Assembly (NCBI GenBank): GCA_963846585.1 | Contig: CAWJWO010000019.1 | Location: 124,001-188,000, forward strand | Source: JAAUTT01 sp963846585 | GTDB taxonomy: Bacteria > Bacteroidota > Bacteroidia > Bacteroidales > JAAUTT01 | Direction of reading: 5' to 3' | Length of the DNA stretch: 64,000 nt | Shown here: positions 34,323-44,240 of the stretch, one piece after another | Position numbering within the stretch: position 1 is the stretch's first letter | How the letters are laid out: each line of letters begins with the position of its first letter | Notes under the pieces: generated by a model | Told to the model about the DNA's origin: nothing | What the model saw: only the letters and a program-made list of their open reading frames with translations | Databases searched by the model: none | Position numbers and translations under genes: made by a program

Positions 34323-37055
34323 ATGAATTATAAAATTACTAAAAACTTTACCGTCTGGATAGGCTTTCTGTCAATCGTCATTATATCATTAGAAAATGTT
34401 AATGCAGGAAATATTGAAGGGCGGATTATCGACAGTTATACGCATGAATCAGTTATAGGTGCTGTTGTTACACTTGAAAATCATAAAAATCACCTTGCAG
34501 TTTCGGACGCTGATGGTAAGTACCGTATCGACAATCTTCCGGTTGGGAAATATATAATACATGCCAAAAGTCTTGGCTATGGGAATTCTTACACGCAGGA
34601 ACTGGAATTAACTGAAGCTGCTCAAACAATATCCTTCGATATTTATTTGAAGCCGGTAAGCTTAAGTATAAATGAAGTTCAAATCAATGGTGTAGCCTCA
34701 AGGGAAAGTGATGCAGGAGCCAGAACAACGGAAAAGATTGCTCCTAATGTCATAAATGTGATTTCAGCGAAAGCTATAGAAATGTTGCCTGATTTAAATG
34801 TAGCCAATGTTATGCAGAGAATTTCAGGTATATCTATGATGAAAAACAGTTCAGGTAATAATACTCAGGTTGTGGTGCGTGGTATGCCACCAAGGTATAC
34901 TGGTACTCTGATAAATGGTGTAGTTATACCAAGTACAAGCGGAACTTCCCGAACAGTATCTTTGGATATAATTCCTTCTGTTTTGGTTGGTCGTATTGAA
35001 GTAACAAAGGGATTGACCCCTGATATGGACGGAAGTGGCATAGGGGGTATTGTTAATGTAATTATGAAAGATGCACCGGAGAAATCATTTCTAAATGTGG
35101 ATATAGCTACAGGCTACAATCAATATTTATTTAATCATGATTTTTCTACTTTTGATCATGGTGTGGTTAATAATCAAAATCCAGCTCAAATACATGGTTC
35201 TGATTATGTAACACAACCATCTGATTTTCCGACCGCAAATCTTGTTTTGAATAAAATTAAAGCTCCACCTGATTTATTTGCCAGTATTTCATATGGTAAC
35301 AGGTTTTTCAACCAAAAACTTGGTATCCTTATTTCCGGAACTTACCAAAATACTTACCAGAGTTCCATAAACACGAATATAGGGACCGAGCTTTTTCTCG
35401 TTACTAATAAAATTGATACACTTTCGTGGAATAAATACCAATATTATAATCAGTTAAACAGGAAGGCTTTTGTTGTAAAGGCTGATTTCAAGATTAACCA
35501 GAATAATCATATTAGTTTGTACAATACATATTTAAATTTAAATGAAATACGAACAAGACATGATGATGACACTACATCTGAAATTAACAGAGGCAGAGTT
35601 CTTGTAAACGATTATACAAACCTTGATTTATCAGAAATTGAAAGTTTATTGTTGCAGGGTAAGCATATTATTAATGACAAACTATCTATCGATTGGTCAA
35701 TGGTTTATTCTGTAGCTGCATCGCAATCTCCTGATTTGGTTACTGTACAATACGATCAGGTTATTCACCCGACTATTGAACCGTTTTATGTAAATTACAC
35801 AGGTGCAGTTACACGTTTATGGCAATGGAATACTGACAGGGATATTTCCGGATATATAAATATTAAATATAATACTAATATTAATAATCACTTATATCAA
35901 TTCTCATTCGGAGGAATGTATCAGAATAATTATAAGAATAATAATGAAAATCAATATGATTTCGATCAGCCAAACAATCCCCGAAATTTCCCTAATCCTA
36001 ATATTGTTGCGGAGTTTGACTCTTTAACAAGACAAAATGCCACACAAGCAGAGGGTGATGAAGTGACTAATCCGGCAAATTTTAAAGCTTATGAAAATAT
36101 TTCAGCAGGATATGTAATGGGTAAAACAAATTTTGGAAAACTACAGGTACTGGCCGGAGTAAGGGCTGAATATACTGATCAATACAATACACATAATCAG
36201 GTTGATAAAGGATATGGGCCTGTTGCAAGCGATCAGTTCGATTATTTGGATGTTTTGCCAAGTGTAAACCTGAATTATGTATTGACGTCTAATCAAAATA
36301 TCAGATTATCAGGTTATAAGGCAATAAATCGTCCGAATTATTCTGAAGTAGTTCCATATACAGAAATAGGGGCTAATGGAAATGTTTCCGGTAACGCCAA
36401 TTTGAAACATACTGTAGGCACATGTGTTGATTTGCGATTTGAATTTTATCCCAAACAGGAAGAAGTATTTACAGCTGGTATTTATTATAAACATTTAATT
36501 AACCCGATTGAAGAAAATACAGATATAAATAATAATGTAACTTTTACAAATGTTCCACAATGTACCAATTATGGGTTTGAATTGGTGGCAATTAAATATT
36601 TTGGCAATTTCGGGATTAACGCAAATTATACCTACACTTATTCAATAATTGGTATAACAAAAGGATATAATGTATATAATCCGACTAATCCTAATGATAA
36701 TCAAACAATTTATAAAATTGAAAATCGACCTCTGGTTGGACAGTCCCCCAATATCATAAATATAGCCCTAATATACAGAAGCATTAAAAGTGGATTCAGA
36801 TGTCAGTTGACATATACCATGCAAGATAAAAATGATGTGAATCCTAGTCAGTATCCCAGGTTGGATTCTTATCAGCTTTTATATAACGATATGGGATTCA
36901 GCATTGAAAAACGATTATTTAAATCACTTTTTCTTTACGGGAAATGCATCAATATGTTAAATTCTAATCTTAAGTATCAATTACAGAATGGGGTAAACAT
37001 TGAAAATTTAACTTCAACAAGAAGCTATTTAATTGGCTTAAAATTTAATTTATAA
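34323..37055 (+). CDS. TonB-dependent outer-membrane receptor
   Basis: A complete 910-residue receptor. Order: signal peptide (residues 1-29); carboxypeptidase-regulatory-like domain (GRIIDSYTHESVIGAVVTLE, about 32-105); plug domain (NVMQRISGISMMKNSSG; TKGLTPDMDGSGIGGIVNVI, about 135-255); then a barrel of aromatic strands ending YLIGLKFNL. It imports a ligand across the outer membrane using TonB energy. No SusD-like gene is nearby, so it is not a classical glycan SusCD pair. It lies between a secreted phosphatase and a surface-type beta-helix lipoprotein, and is paralogous to the broken receptor at 24520. Confidence 0.95.
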   Translation: MNYKITKNFTVWIGFLSIVIISLENVNAGNIEGRIIDSYTHESVIGAVVTLENHKNHLAVSDADGKYRIDNLPVGKYIIHAKSLGYGNSYTQELELTEAAQTISFDIYLKPVSLSINEVQINGVASRESDAGARTTEKIAPNVINVISAKAIEMLPDLNVANVMQRISGISMMKNSSGNNTQVVVRGMPPRYTGTLINGVVIPSTSGTSRTVSLDIIPSVLVGRIEVTKGLTPDMDGSGIGGIVNVIMKDAPEKSFLNVDIATGYNQYLFNHDFSTFDHGVVNNQNPAQIHGSDYVTQPSDFPTANLVLNKIKAPPDLFASISYGNRFFNQKLGILISGTYQNTYQSSINTNIGTELFLVTNKIDTLSWNKYQYYNQLNRKAFVVKADFKINQNNHISLYNTYLNLNEIRTRHDDDTTSEINRGRVLVNDYTNLDLSEIESLLLQGKHIINDKLSIDWSMVYSVAASQSPDLVTVQYDQVIHPTIEPFYVNYTGAVTRLWQWNTDRDISGYINIKYNTNINNHLYQFSFGGMYQNNYKNNNENQYDFDQPNNPRNFPNPNIVAEFDSLTRQNATQAEGDEVTNPANFKAYENISAGYVMGKTNFGKLQVLAGVRAEYTDQYNTHNQVDKGYGPVASDQFDYLDVLPSVNLNYVLTSNQNIRLSGYKAINRPNYSEVVPYTEIGANGNVSGNANLKHTVGTCVDLRFEFYPKQEEVFTAGIYYKHLINPIEENTDINNNVTFTNVPQCTNYGFELVAIKYFGNFGINANYTYTYSIIGITKGYNVYNPTNPNDNQTIYKIENRPLVGQSPNIINIALIYRSIKSGFRCQLTYTMQDKNDVNPSQYPRLDSYQLLYNDMGFSIEKRLFKSLFLYGKCINMLNSNLKYQLQNGVNIENLTSTRSYLIGLKFNL

Positions 37056-37068
37056 ACAATTTAATATT

Positions 37069-38352
37069 ATGAATATGAAAAAAATGAATTATTTATTGAC
37101 AATTGCTGTATTTATTTTTGTCCTTGCATCGTGCAAGAAGGACAACAATTCCAGCAGTACACCAATTACAAATTATGTAAAAAGTAAAAATTTAACTGGT
37201 GTAATTCAGGGTACTTTAAAGTCTGATTCAACTTATTACCTAACTGGTAATATAACAATTCCAAAAGGAGACACATTGACTATTTTACCTGGGGCTACTG
37301 TAAAAGCAACTGGCAACTTTTCTATTAATTTAAGCGGTTATTTAGTATGTGTAGGTACACCGGTTAAAACAATTTTATTGACAACTAATTCTTCACCTGT
37401 AATCGGACAAGGTTATTGGGGAGGTATCCAGGCCGATTCATTTGCTAATATTACTATGAAATACACACATATGAATTGGACAGGAGGATCGGATGGCCAG
37501 GGTGGTTATTTGGCTACTATTGATGTTGAAGGAACCCAGCTTAAAGATTATAAGGCCAATATAGTAATTGAAAACAACTGGTTTTTTAGTGGTGAGGATG
37601 ATGGTATTCATTTGGCAGGTATAGTTCATGCAAGTATTAAAAGAAATATTTTACAACATATGGGTGGACCGGATGGAGAAACTATGAACATTAAAAGAGG
37701 TGTGCAAGGAGATATAGCTTACAATTATATCTGGTCGGCAGCCAATAACGGTATAAAATTAGAAACAGGCAGTGCCTTTCCTCAAACAACTATGAATATT
37801 TTTAATAATACAATTATTAACGGAGGTTGGCGTAAAGTTGGTGAATTTACAAATGGGATATTAATTGACAAGTCTGCCGCTGCAAATATTTTCAATAACA
37901 TTATTGTAGGTAACCATGCGGGAATTAATATAACAAATATATCAGGCGGATCAGATACTGCTCATTGCCTGGAAAGTAACAATTTAATTTATTTCAGGAA
38001 TGACTCATCATTAATTTATGCATTTCCCGGTAAAAATGGTTCTAACAGCGATATTACGGGCGCAGGTATAAGTTTATGCAATTCTGTTTTTGCTAAATAT
38101 GATACAACTTTTAATGCAAGCTTATCCACATTCACCCCTGATGTTGATATACCAACATTGGCAGGTAATTCTCCGGCAATTGGGAAAGGACTTAAAACCT
38201 TAGAAACATCAAGTTTAATTACCGGATATTATTCACCTAATATTAAGGGTGCAACTCAGGATGTATTGGATGATGATATGGGAGCTTTTACAACGGATAA
38301 TAAAAATAACTGTAATCCACCATTACCATCTCCTTCTCAGGGTAGCAAATAA
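37069..38352 (+). CDS. parallel beta-helix lipoprotein
   Basis: A 427-residue protein with a lipoprotein signal (ending VLASCKKDNN, lipidated Cys near residue 23) and right-handed beta-helix coils: LTILPGATVKATGNFSIN, IVIENNWFFSGEDDGIHLAG, ASIKRNILQHMGG, IAYNYIWSAANNGIKLE, MNIFNNTIING and ANIFNNIIVGN. It starts 13 bases after the TonB receptor, so they form one operon and probably work together at the surface. Ligand or enzyme activity is not evident. It resembles the helix part of the T9SS protein at 27407 but is anchored as a lipoprotein instead. Confidence 0.88.
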   Translation: MNMKKMNYLLTIAVFIFVLASCKKDNNSSSTPITNYVKSKNLTGVIQGTLKSDSTYYLTGNITIPKGDTLTILPGATVKATGNFSINLSGYLVCVGTPVKTILLTTNSSPVIGQGYWGGIQADSFANITMKYTHMNWTGGSDGQGGYLATIDVEGTQLKDYKANIVIENNWFFSGEDDGIHLAGIVHASIKRNILQHMGGPDGETMNIKRGVQGDIAYNYIWSAANNGIKLETGSAFPQTTMNIFNNTIINGGWRKVGEFTNGILIDKSAAANIFNNIIVGNHAGINITNISGGSDTAHCLESNNLIYFRNDSSLIYAFPGKNGSNSDITGAGISLCNSVFAKYDTTFNASLSTFTPDVDIPTLAGNSPAIGKGLKTLETSSLITGYYSPNIKGATQDVLDDDMGAFTTDNKNNCNPPLPSPSQGSK

Positions 38353-38416
38353 TTAATAATTATTCACTTAGAAGTAAGTGTAAATATTAAGTCTTTCTAT
38401 TCTTTTTTAAAAAATT

Positions 38417-38456
38417 ATAAACCTGAGTATATATAATTAAACTCAGGTTTATTTTT
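38417..38456 (+). terminator. rho-independent terminator after the TonB/beta-helix operon
   Basis: ATAAACCTGAGT (38417-38428) and ACTCAGGTTTAT (38441-38452) are perfect reverse complements with a 12-base loop, followed by TTTT. It lies 65 bases after the lipoprotein stop and 36 bases before the next gene. Confidence 0.9.
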
Positions 38457-38491
38457 ATTAACTTGCCAATTAACTTTTAATCTGTTTATTT

Positions 38492-39499
38492 ATGAGAAAA
38501 ACAATATTGACAACAGGAGTTGTTGCTTTGATTTTGGGTTGCTCTTCAATGATGGCTCAAACAAACTACAAAATTGTAAACAAAATACATATAGAAGGGG
38601 ACGGAGGTTGGGATTACCTGTTCTCTGATGATCAGGCAGGCATTCTTTACGTATCACATTCAACAATTGTACAGGCAGTTGACGAAACCAAGGGTGTAGT
38701 TGCAGGGACAATAACCGGTCTTAACGGCGTTCACGGCATCGCAATTGCTCCTAAATTGAACAAGGGGTTTATTACAAGCGGGAGAGACTCTTCAGTTGCC
38801 ATATTTGATACAAAGACCTTTCAACTTATAAAAAAAGTTACCGTAACTGGCAAAGGCCCTGATGCCATTGTGTTCGATCCATATAGCAATAACGTATTTG
38901 TTTTTAATGGGAAAACCAATAATGCAACAGTAATAAACGCTACTTCAAATCTAATTACAGCAACTATTCCGCTTGAAGGGAAACCTGAATTTCCGGCTGC
39001 AAACGGTAAAGGTAAAATATATGTAAACCTTGAAGATAAAAGTAAAATTGCTGTTATAAATACCTCAAAAAACAAGGTGGAAAATGTATGGTCTATAGCC
39101 CCGGGCGAAGGACCCAGCGGTTTGGCTATGGATATAGAAACTAACCGGTTGTTCAGTGTTTGTGGCAATAAAATGATGGTAGTGGTGAATGCTGAATCAG
39201 GCAAGGTAATTACTACTCTTCCTACAGGCGAAAGAACTGATGGCGCAGCATTCGACCCTGGCCTGAAACGTGCTTACAGCTCAAATGGCGAGGGAACATT
39301 AACAGTAGTCCAGGAAGGTAAAGACGATACATTCAGTGTTTTAGTAAATGTCCCTACACAAAAAGGTGCCAGAACTATAACGGTAAATAAGCTAACACAT
39401 CATGTGTACCTTCCAACAGCTGATTTTGAGGCACAAGTTGGGAATGAGAGGCCAAAAATGATTCCCGGCACGTTTGTTGTGTTGGATATTGCTGAATAA
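38492..39499 (+). CDS. secreted YncE/YVTN-type beta-propeller protein
   Basis: A 335-residue protein with a signal peptide (residues 1-22, ending SMMAQ). The body is made of propeller blades with the family's alternating pattern: GGWDYLFSDDQAGILYVSH, KLNKGFITSGRDSSVAIFD, DPYSNNVFVFNGKTNNATVI, ETNRLFSVCGNKMMVVVN and DPGLKRAYSSNGEGTLTVV. Such proteins are periplasmic or extracellular; the ligand is rarely known. A terminator separates it from the receptor operon, so it has its own promoter. It is followed by a hairpin-forming repeat array. Confidence 0.88.
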   Translation: MRKTILTTGVVALILGCSSMMAQTNYKIVNKIHIEGDGGWDYLFSDDQAGILYVSHSTIVQAVDETKGVVAGTITGLNGVHGIAIAPKLNKGFITSGRDSSVAIFDTKTFQLIKKVTVTGKGPDAIVFDPYSNNVFVFNGKTNNATVINATSNLITATIPLEGKPEFPAANGKGKIYVNLEDKSKIAVINTSKNKVENVWSIAPGEGPSGLAMDIETNRLFSVCGNKMMVVVNAESGKVITTLPTGERTDGAAFDPGLKRAYSSNGEGTLTVVQEGKDDTFSVLVNVPTQKGARTITVNKLTHHVYLPTADFEAQVGNERPKMIPGTFVVLDIAE

Positions 39500-39501
39500 A
39501 A

Positions 39502-39614
39502 TAGTTGTCAGTTGTTAGTTGTCAGTTGTTAGTTGTCAGTTGTTAGTTGTCAGTTGTTAGTTGTCAGTTGTTAGTTTAGAGATCAGTTACTAACAACTAA
39601 CAACTAGCAACTAA
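39502..39614 (+). repeat. GTTGTCAGTTGTTA tandem array with inverted end
   Basis: Five tandem copies of the 14-base word GTTGTCAGTTGTTA (about 39504-39575) are followed by CTAACAACTAACAACTAGCAACT, its reverse complement (written here as three successive words), at about 39590-39613. Array and inverted end could pair into a long hairpin. It lies between two convergent genes and could serve as a terminator. Confidence 0.85.
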
Positions 39615-39624
39615 ATTATCAGGA

Positions 39625-39969
39625 TTATTTCCGTAATATATAGGATAGAAAAAGCAAAACTAATGCGATAAGGGGAAAAAGGTATGAAGTTCCGGTAGAA
39701 TGATGCGTCCATATTGCACCTAAAAAAGTAAATGTAAAACCGGCGTATGACCATTCCTGAAGTGTTTTCCAGTTTTGTTGAAGAAGCCCTATAACACCCA
39801 GTAGCTTGGCTACTCCCAAAAATGTTATAAAATACAATGGATAGCCAAGTGTTTTATGAAACGTTTCAATCATCATGGGATTTTTTGATAAATACATATA
39901 ACTGCTAAAAAGCATAAAAATTCCTACAATTAAAGTGATGATCCAATAAATTACTCTTCTTGCTTTCAT
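39625..39969 (-). CDS. DoxX-like small membrane protein
   Basis: A 114-residue protein with four membrane helices (about residues 6-24, 44-62, 72-90 and 94-111). The pattern, including a KLLGVIGLL motif in the second helix region and a GAIWTHH segment, matches the DoxX-like family common in Bacteroidetes. Function of this group is poorly known. It is a single gene, convergent with the YncE-like gene. The 302-base spacer upstream (39970-40271) is repeat-filled. Confidence 0.75.
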   Translation of the reverse strand: MKARRVIYWIITLIVGIFMLFSSYMYLSKNPMMIETFHKTLGYPLYFITFLGVAKLLGVIGLLQQNWKTLQEWSYAGFTFTFLGAIWTHHSTGTSYLFPLIALVLLFLSYILRK

Positions 39970-40035
39970 TTTGTTTTCGTTTTAGTTATTGACAATAATA
40001 TATAACAATATTTTTTTTAAAAGGTTGCAGTATAA

Positions 40036-40265
40036 GTGATGAAGCGATGAAGTGATGAAGTGATGAAGTATTTTTTAACCATCATTTTCAAATTATCACA
40101 TTTTCAAATTTTCAAATTATTTTCTGTCCTTTGAATTCTTTAATCTTTAATCTTTCATCTTTCCTTTTTCATGTCCCTTTTCACGTCCTTTCACGTCCTT
40201 TCACGTCCTTGTTGTTCTCTGTCCTCTGTCTTCTGTCATCTGACTTCTTTCATCTTTCATCTTCC
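40036..40265 (+). repeat. mixed word repeats between DoxX-like and VWA genes
   Basis: About 40037-40070 has four copies of GTGATGAA; 40085-40120 has TTTTCAAATTATC words; 40138-40163 has TTTAATCTTTCATC words; 40167-40211 has four copies of CACGTCCTTT; 40214-40265 has CTGTCTTCTGTCATC and CATCTTTC words. The spacer 39970-40271 shows no gene; forward ORFs here are products of the repeats. Confidence 0.8.
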
Positions 40266-40271
40266 CTCTTA

Positions 40272-41672
40272 TCAGTACAGCTCTATAACCCTCGATCCTC
40301 CTCCGTTTATATCAAATGAGCGGGTTACAGTATACATTACCTGTTTGGCATTCATAGCACGATAAATTACAGTATAGCTTCCCGGTTGAAGGTAAACAGA
40401 TTCGTTTTTCACGGTGGGATCAAGATTATATATCCATTTCATATCCTTGTCCTTTTCCCTGAGAAAAATACTGCCATATCCCGGTGCACTCATCAGAAAA
40501 GTAACTATTCCGGCCGGTGGAACTTCAACAGTTGTTGTGGAACTTTGTTTTATATCAACGTTGTACAATAATATTTTTGGTAAAACAGGTATTTCGATGT
40601 CATATTTTCCAACCAGGTATTTTTCAATTTTATTCATTCCCTGGTAATTCAATGAAATCATTTCACCGGCTTTACGGACAATTGCATTTATATACCTGCT
40701 GGGAGGACCTTCTCCTTTAAAAACGAGGTAGCCCTGTGGAGCATCCGTAGCAATAATATTATGTTTGCCTGCTGTCAGTTTAAAACTGTCTACTTTTACC
40801 TGTGGAATTGTATTTACAACGAGACGATAGGTTTCCAAAGGGTCCAGGATAATTGTATCGGGATTCCCGCGATGATTCATAGTATGTATGTAACTTTGCT
40901 TTAATTTTCCGGAATAATAATCGTAAAACGACATATTTACATTTGTTTCGGTTGGCTGACCGGCAATGTCGAGAAGGTTTACCTGTGCAGTAGTGGCATT
41001 TAAAGCCTGGTTAATTACAATTTTGAGGGCATCCTTAAATTGTTCTTCCTTTTTTGCGTCAAAATAAGTCCCGATACAATCGAATGTTTTTCTAAAGCCT
41101 TCGTCAATCCCAATTCCAATAATAAAAGGTTTAAGCGCAATGCCTTTAACCTGTAAATCATGTGATGCTGCACAAGGATCGCCGTTGCATTCTTCTATTC
41201 CATCGGTGATGAGAATGATAATATTCCGCGAATCTGTGAGATTTGCAAAATCATCAATGGCCATAGTAAGTGAGGCGGCCAGTGGTGTAGTTCCCATGGC
41301 AGATACAAACCTTAATTTTTGACGTATTTTTGATGCATTATCTTTTCCAAACGGAACTTCAAGTTTTGAATCGCTGCAATCCTGAGGAGGGACTGGTTTC
41401 TGGTGACCAAATACTCTTAAGGCCATTTCTATATTGTCAATCTTTTCAAGACTGTCAATCATTTCAATTAAAATATTTCTGGCAACATTTATTTTTACTT
41501 CTTTTTCCCAATAACCGTTCATGCTTCCCGAAGCATCGAAAATAAAAAGTATCCGGCTTAATGGAGGTTTAGGCTTTGGTATTTCCGGAAGTTGCTGGCC
41601 ATATAATAATGATGTATTATTTAAATATATGGTTGTAAATAACATAAATATATACGGAAGCTTAAAATTCAT
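40272..41672 (-). CDS. secreted von Willebrand factor A domain protein
   Basis: A 466-residue protein with a signal peptide (residues 1-25) and a VWA domain with an intact MIDAS metal site: DASGSMNG (about residues 50-57), the Thr in GTTPLAAS, and the Asp in LITDGIEECNGDPC (about 165-178). The C-terminal half is beta-rich and unassigned, with repeated carboxypeptidase-regulatory-like strands (GYLVFKGEG; LQPGSYTVIYRA). It probably binds a protein or surface partner in a metal-dependent way. Single gene, divergent from the rRNA operon. Confidence 0.85.
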   Translation of the reverse strand: MNFKLPYIFMLFTTIYLNNTSLLYGQQLPEIPKPKPPLSRILFIFDASGSMNGYWEKEVKINVARNILIEMIDSLEKIDNIEMALRVFGHQKPVPPQDCSDSKLEVPFGKDNASKIRQKLRFVSAMGTTPLAASLTMAIDDFANLTDSRNIIILITDGIEECNGDPCAASHDLQVKGIALKPFIIGIGIDEGFRKTFDCIGTYFDAKKEEQFKDALKIVINQALNATTAQVNLLDIAGQPTETNVNMSFYDYYSGKLKQSYIHTMNHRGNPDTIILDPLETYRLVVNTIPQVKVDSFKLTAGKHNIIATDAPQGYLVFKGEGPPSRYINAIVRKAGEMISLNYQGMNKIEKYLVGKYDIEIPVLPKILLYNVDIKQSSTTTVEVPPAGIVTFLMSAPGYGSIFLREKDKDMKWIYNLDPTVKNESVYLQPGSYTVIYRAMNAKQVMYTVTRSFDINGGGSRVIELY

Positions 41673-41741
41673 TAATTATTTCTTTTTTAAAGGGTTTCAA
41701 TTTAAATTCCAAGATAATAAAAATAATGGGTAAATTATAAT

Positions 41742-41798
41742 GTGTAATTAATAATGTGTAATTAATAATAGAGCCAGGAACCAAGAGCCAGGAAGCAA
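41742..41798 (+). repeat. word repeats upstream of the rRNA operon
   Basis: Two copies of GTGTAATTAATAAT (about 41742-41769) are followed by AGAGCCAGGAACCAAGAGCC-type words (41770-41798). They lie between the VWA gene and the rRNA promoter. Confidence 0.75.
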
Positions 41799-41875
41799 GA
41801 CAAAAAATAAACAATATTAATGAGCATTGGTTTTGTACAAAATTTCAGACAAATGTAAAAAAAGATAAAAAAAGT

Positions 41876-41905
41876 TTTGAAAGAGTAAAAAAAGGATTAC
41901 TTTTG
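41876..41905 (+). promoter_or_regulatory. rRNA operon promoter (TTTG / TAnnTTTG)
   Basis: TTTG at 41876-41879 and TACTTTTG at 41898-41905, spaced 18 bases, match the Bacteroidetes primary-sigma consensus TTTG-N(18-20)-TAnnTTTG. An A-rich stretch precedes it and a G/C start region (CGCTCC) follows. It lies about 180 bases before the 16S gene. Confidence 0.85.
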
Positions 41906-41982
41906 CGCTCCGATTAAGATTATAGGATTATAAGATTAAAGGATAAAAAATAGAAAGTGCGATAAATAAAGAAGTCGCCGGA

Positions 41983-41994
41983 AGTTCTTTGAAT
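41983..41994 (+). promoter_or_regulatory. boxA-like element in the 16S leader
   Basis: AGTTCTTTGAAT resembles boxA of rRNA antitermination (TGCTCTTTAACA in E. coli) and is nearly repeated before the 23S gene. Position in the leader, about 90 bases before 16S, fits a NusB/S10 loading site. This is inference from position and repetition. Confidence 0.55.
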
Positions 41995-42085
41995 AAATAA
42001 AAATGACAGACAAGCAGGGGAAAACTAGTCAAACCTTGAGATGGAAAATAAATAAAAAGCCTGCGATGGATCAGACGAATAAATT

Positions 42086-43609
<1,524 letters not shown>

Positions 43610-43717
43610 CTAGAGAAAAGAAGCAGGAGAGAAGAAGTCAAAAGGGGAGAAGAAGTTCCTCTGTGAGTTTGTCATTATCATATAATTAGGAATGGGAGAA
43701 TTGAAGAAGGTAAAGAA

Positions 43718-43756
43718 AAATGGAACCAGGAACCAAGAACCAGGAACCAAGACTTA
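43718..43756 (+). repeat. GAACCAAGAACCAGG repeat in the 16S-tRNA spacer
   Basis: Four GAACCAGGAACCAAGA-type words lie in the transcribed spacer between 16S and tRNA-Ile (43610-43872). Preceding bases 43611-43660 are purine-rich (AGAAGAAG words). The rest of the spacer carries no recognised element. Confidence 0.8.
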
Positions 43757-43872
43757 AAAAAAGTTAAATAAATATATAATTATAGCCTTCTAAAATTACT
43801 TCATTCTTAGATTCGCTATAAAAGGATTCCGAATGATAAACCAAAGAGAGTCACGCGGGATTAGGCTGCCAT

Positions 43873-43946
43873 AGTCCCGTAGCTCAGTTGGTTAGAGCAC
43901 TACACTGATAATGTAGGGGTCCGCAGTTCAAATCTGCGCGGGACTA
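43873..43946 (+). tRNA. tRNA-Ile (GAT)
   Basis: A 74-base cloverleaf with acceptor AGTCCCG/CGGGACT, D-arm AGCTCAGTTGGTTAGAGC, anticodon stem CTACA/TGTAG with loop CTGATAA (anticodon GAT at 43907-43909), and T-arm CGCAGTTCAAATCTGCG. No CCA is encoded. It occupies the usual place between 16S and 23S. Confidence 0.97.
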
Positions 43947-43951
43947 CGAAA

Positions 43952-44075
43952 GGGATTTAAGATTCTAGATTTAAGATTCTAGATTTAAGATTCTAGATTT
44001 AAGATTCTAGATTTAAGATTCTAGATTTGGATTGAAGCATAAAATATAAATCTAAAATCACAAATCACAAATCTA
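43952..44075 (+). repeat. ATTTAAGATTCTAG tandem repeat between the two tRNAs
   Basis: Five perfect or near-perfect copies of the 14-base word ATTTAAGATTCTAG (about 43953-44028) are followed by four looser AATCTAAAATCAC words to about 44082. The unit contains TCTAGA-centred symmetry. The array is in the transcribed rRNA spacer. There are no unique spacers, so it is not a CRISPR. Confidence 0.92.
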
Positions 44076-44094
44076 AAATCACAAATAAAAAAAG

Positions 44095-44168
44095 GGGGGA
44101 TTAGCTCAGCTGGCTAGAGCATCTGCCTTGCACGCAGAGGGTCAACGGTTCGAATCCGTTATTCTCCA
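44095..44168 (+). tRNA. tRNA-Ala (TGC)
   Basis: A 74-base cloverleaf with acceptor GGGGGAT/ATTCTCC (two G-U pairs), D-arm AGCTCAGCTGGCTAGAGC, anticodon stem TCTGC/GCAGA with loop CTTGCAC (anticodon TGC), and T-arm AACGGTTCGAATCCGTT. No CCA is encoded. It pairs with tRNA-Ile in the rRNA spacer. Confidence 0.97.
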
Positions 44169-44169
44169 C

Positions 44170-44240
44170 GGAAAAAGAAGAATACAGAAGGCAGAAGGCA
44201 GAAGGCAGAAGGCAGGAGGCAGAAGGCAGGAGGCAGGAGA
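44170..44240 (+). repeat. AGAAGGCAGAAGG repeat after tRNA-Ala
   Basis: About eight copies of AGAAGGC/AGGAGGC heptamers start within a few bases of the tRNA-Ala 3' end. This is the same purine-rich family as the array inside rpmD. The spacer then continues with AAAATCTTAAAT words up to the boxA element (about 44375-44424). Confidence 0.88.

Noticed and set aside
24520..38352. Polysaccharide utilisation locus (SusC/SusD)
   Set aside because: No SusD-like gene or glycoside hydrolase is present; the neighbouring enzymes are phosphatases.
39502..39580. Possible CRISPR or VNTR gene at 39.5 kb
   Set aside because: Units are contiguous and no open frame uses them; treated as an intergenic repeat.
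40131..40365. Forward ORFs rich in Leu, Phe and Ser at 40.1-40.4 kb
   Set aside because: They read repeat words (CACGTCCTTT, CATCTTTC) and the antisense of the VWA gene; no start signal or homology.
43952..44028. Possible CRISPR array between the tRNAs
   Set aside because: The 14-base units are directly tandem with no unique spacers, and no cas gene is in the window.
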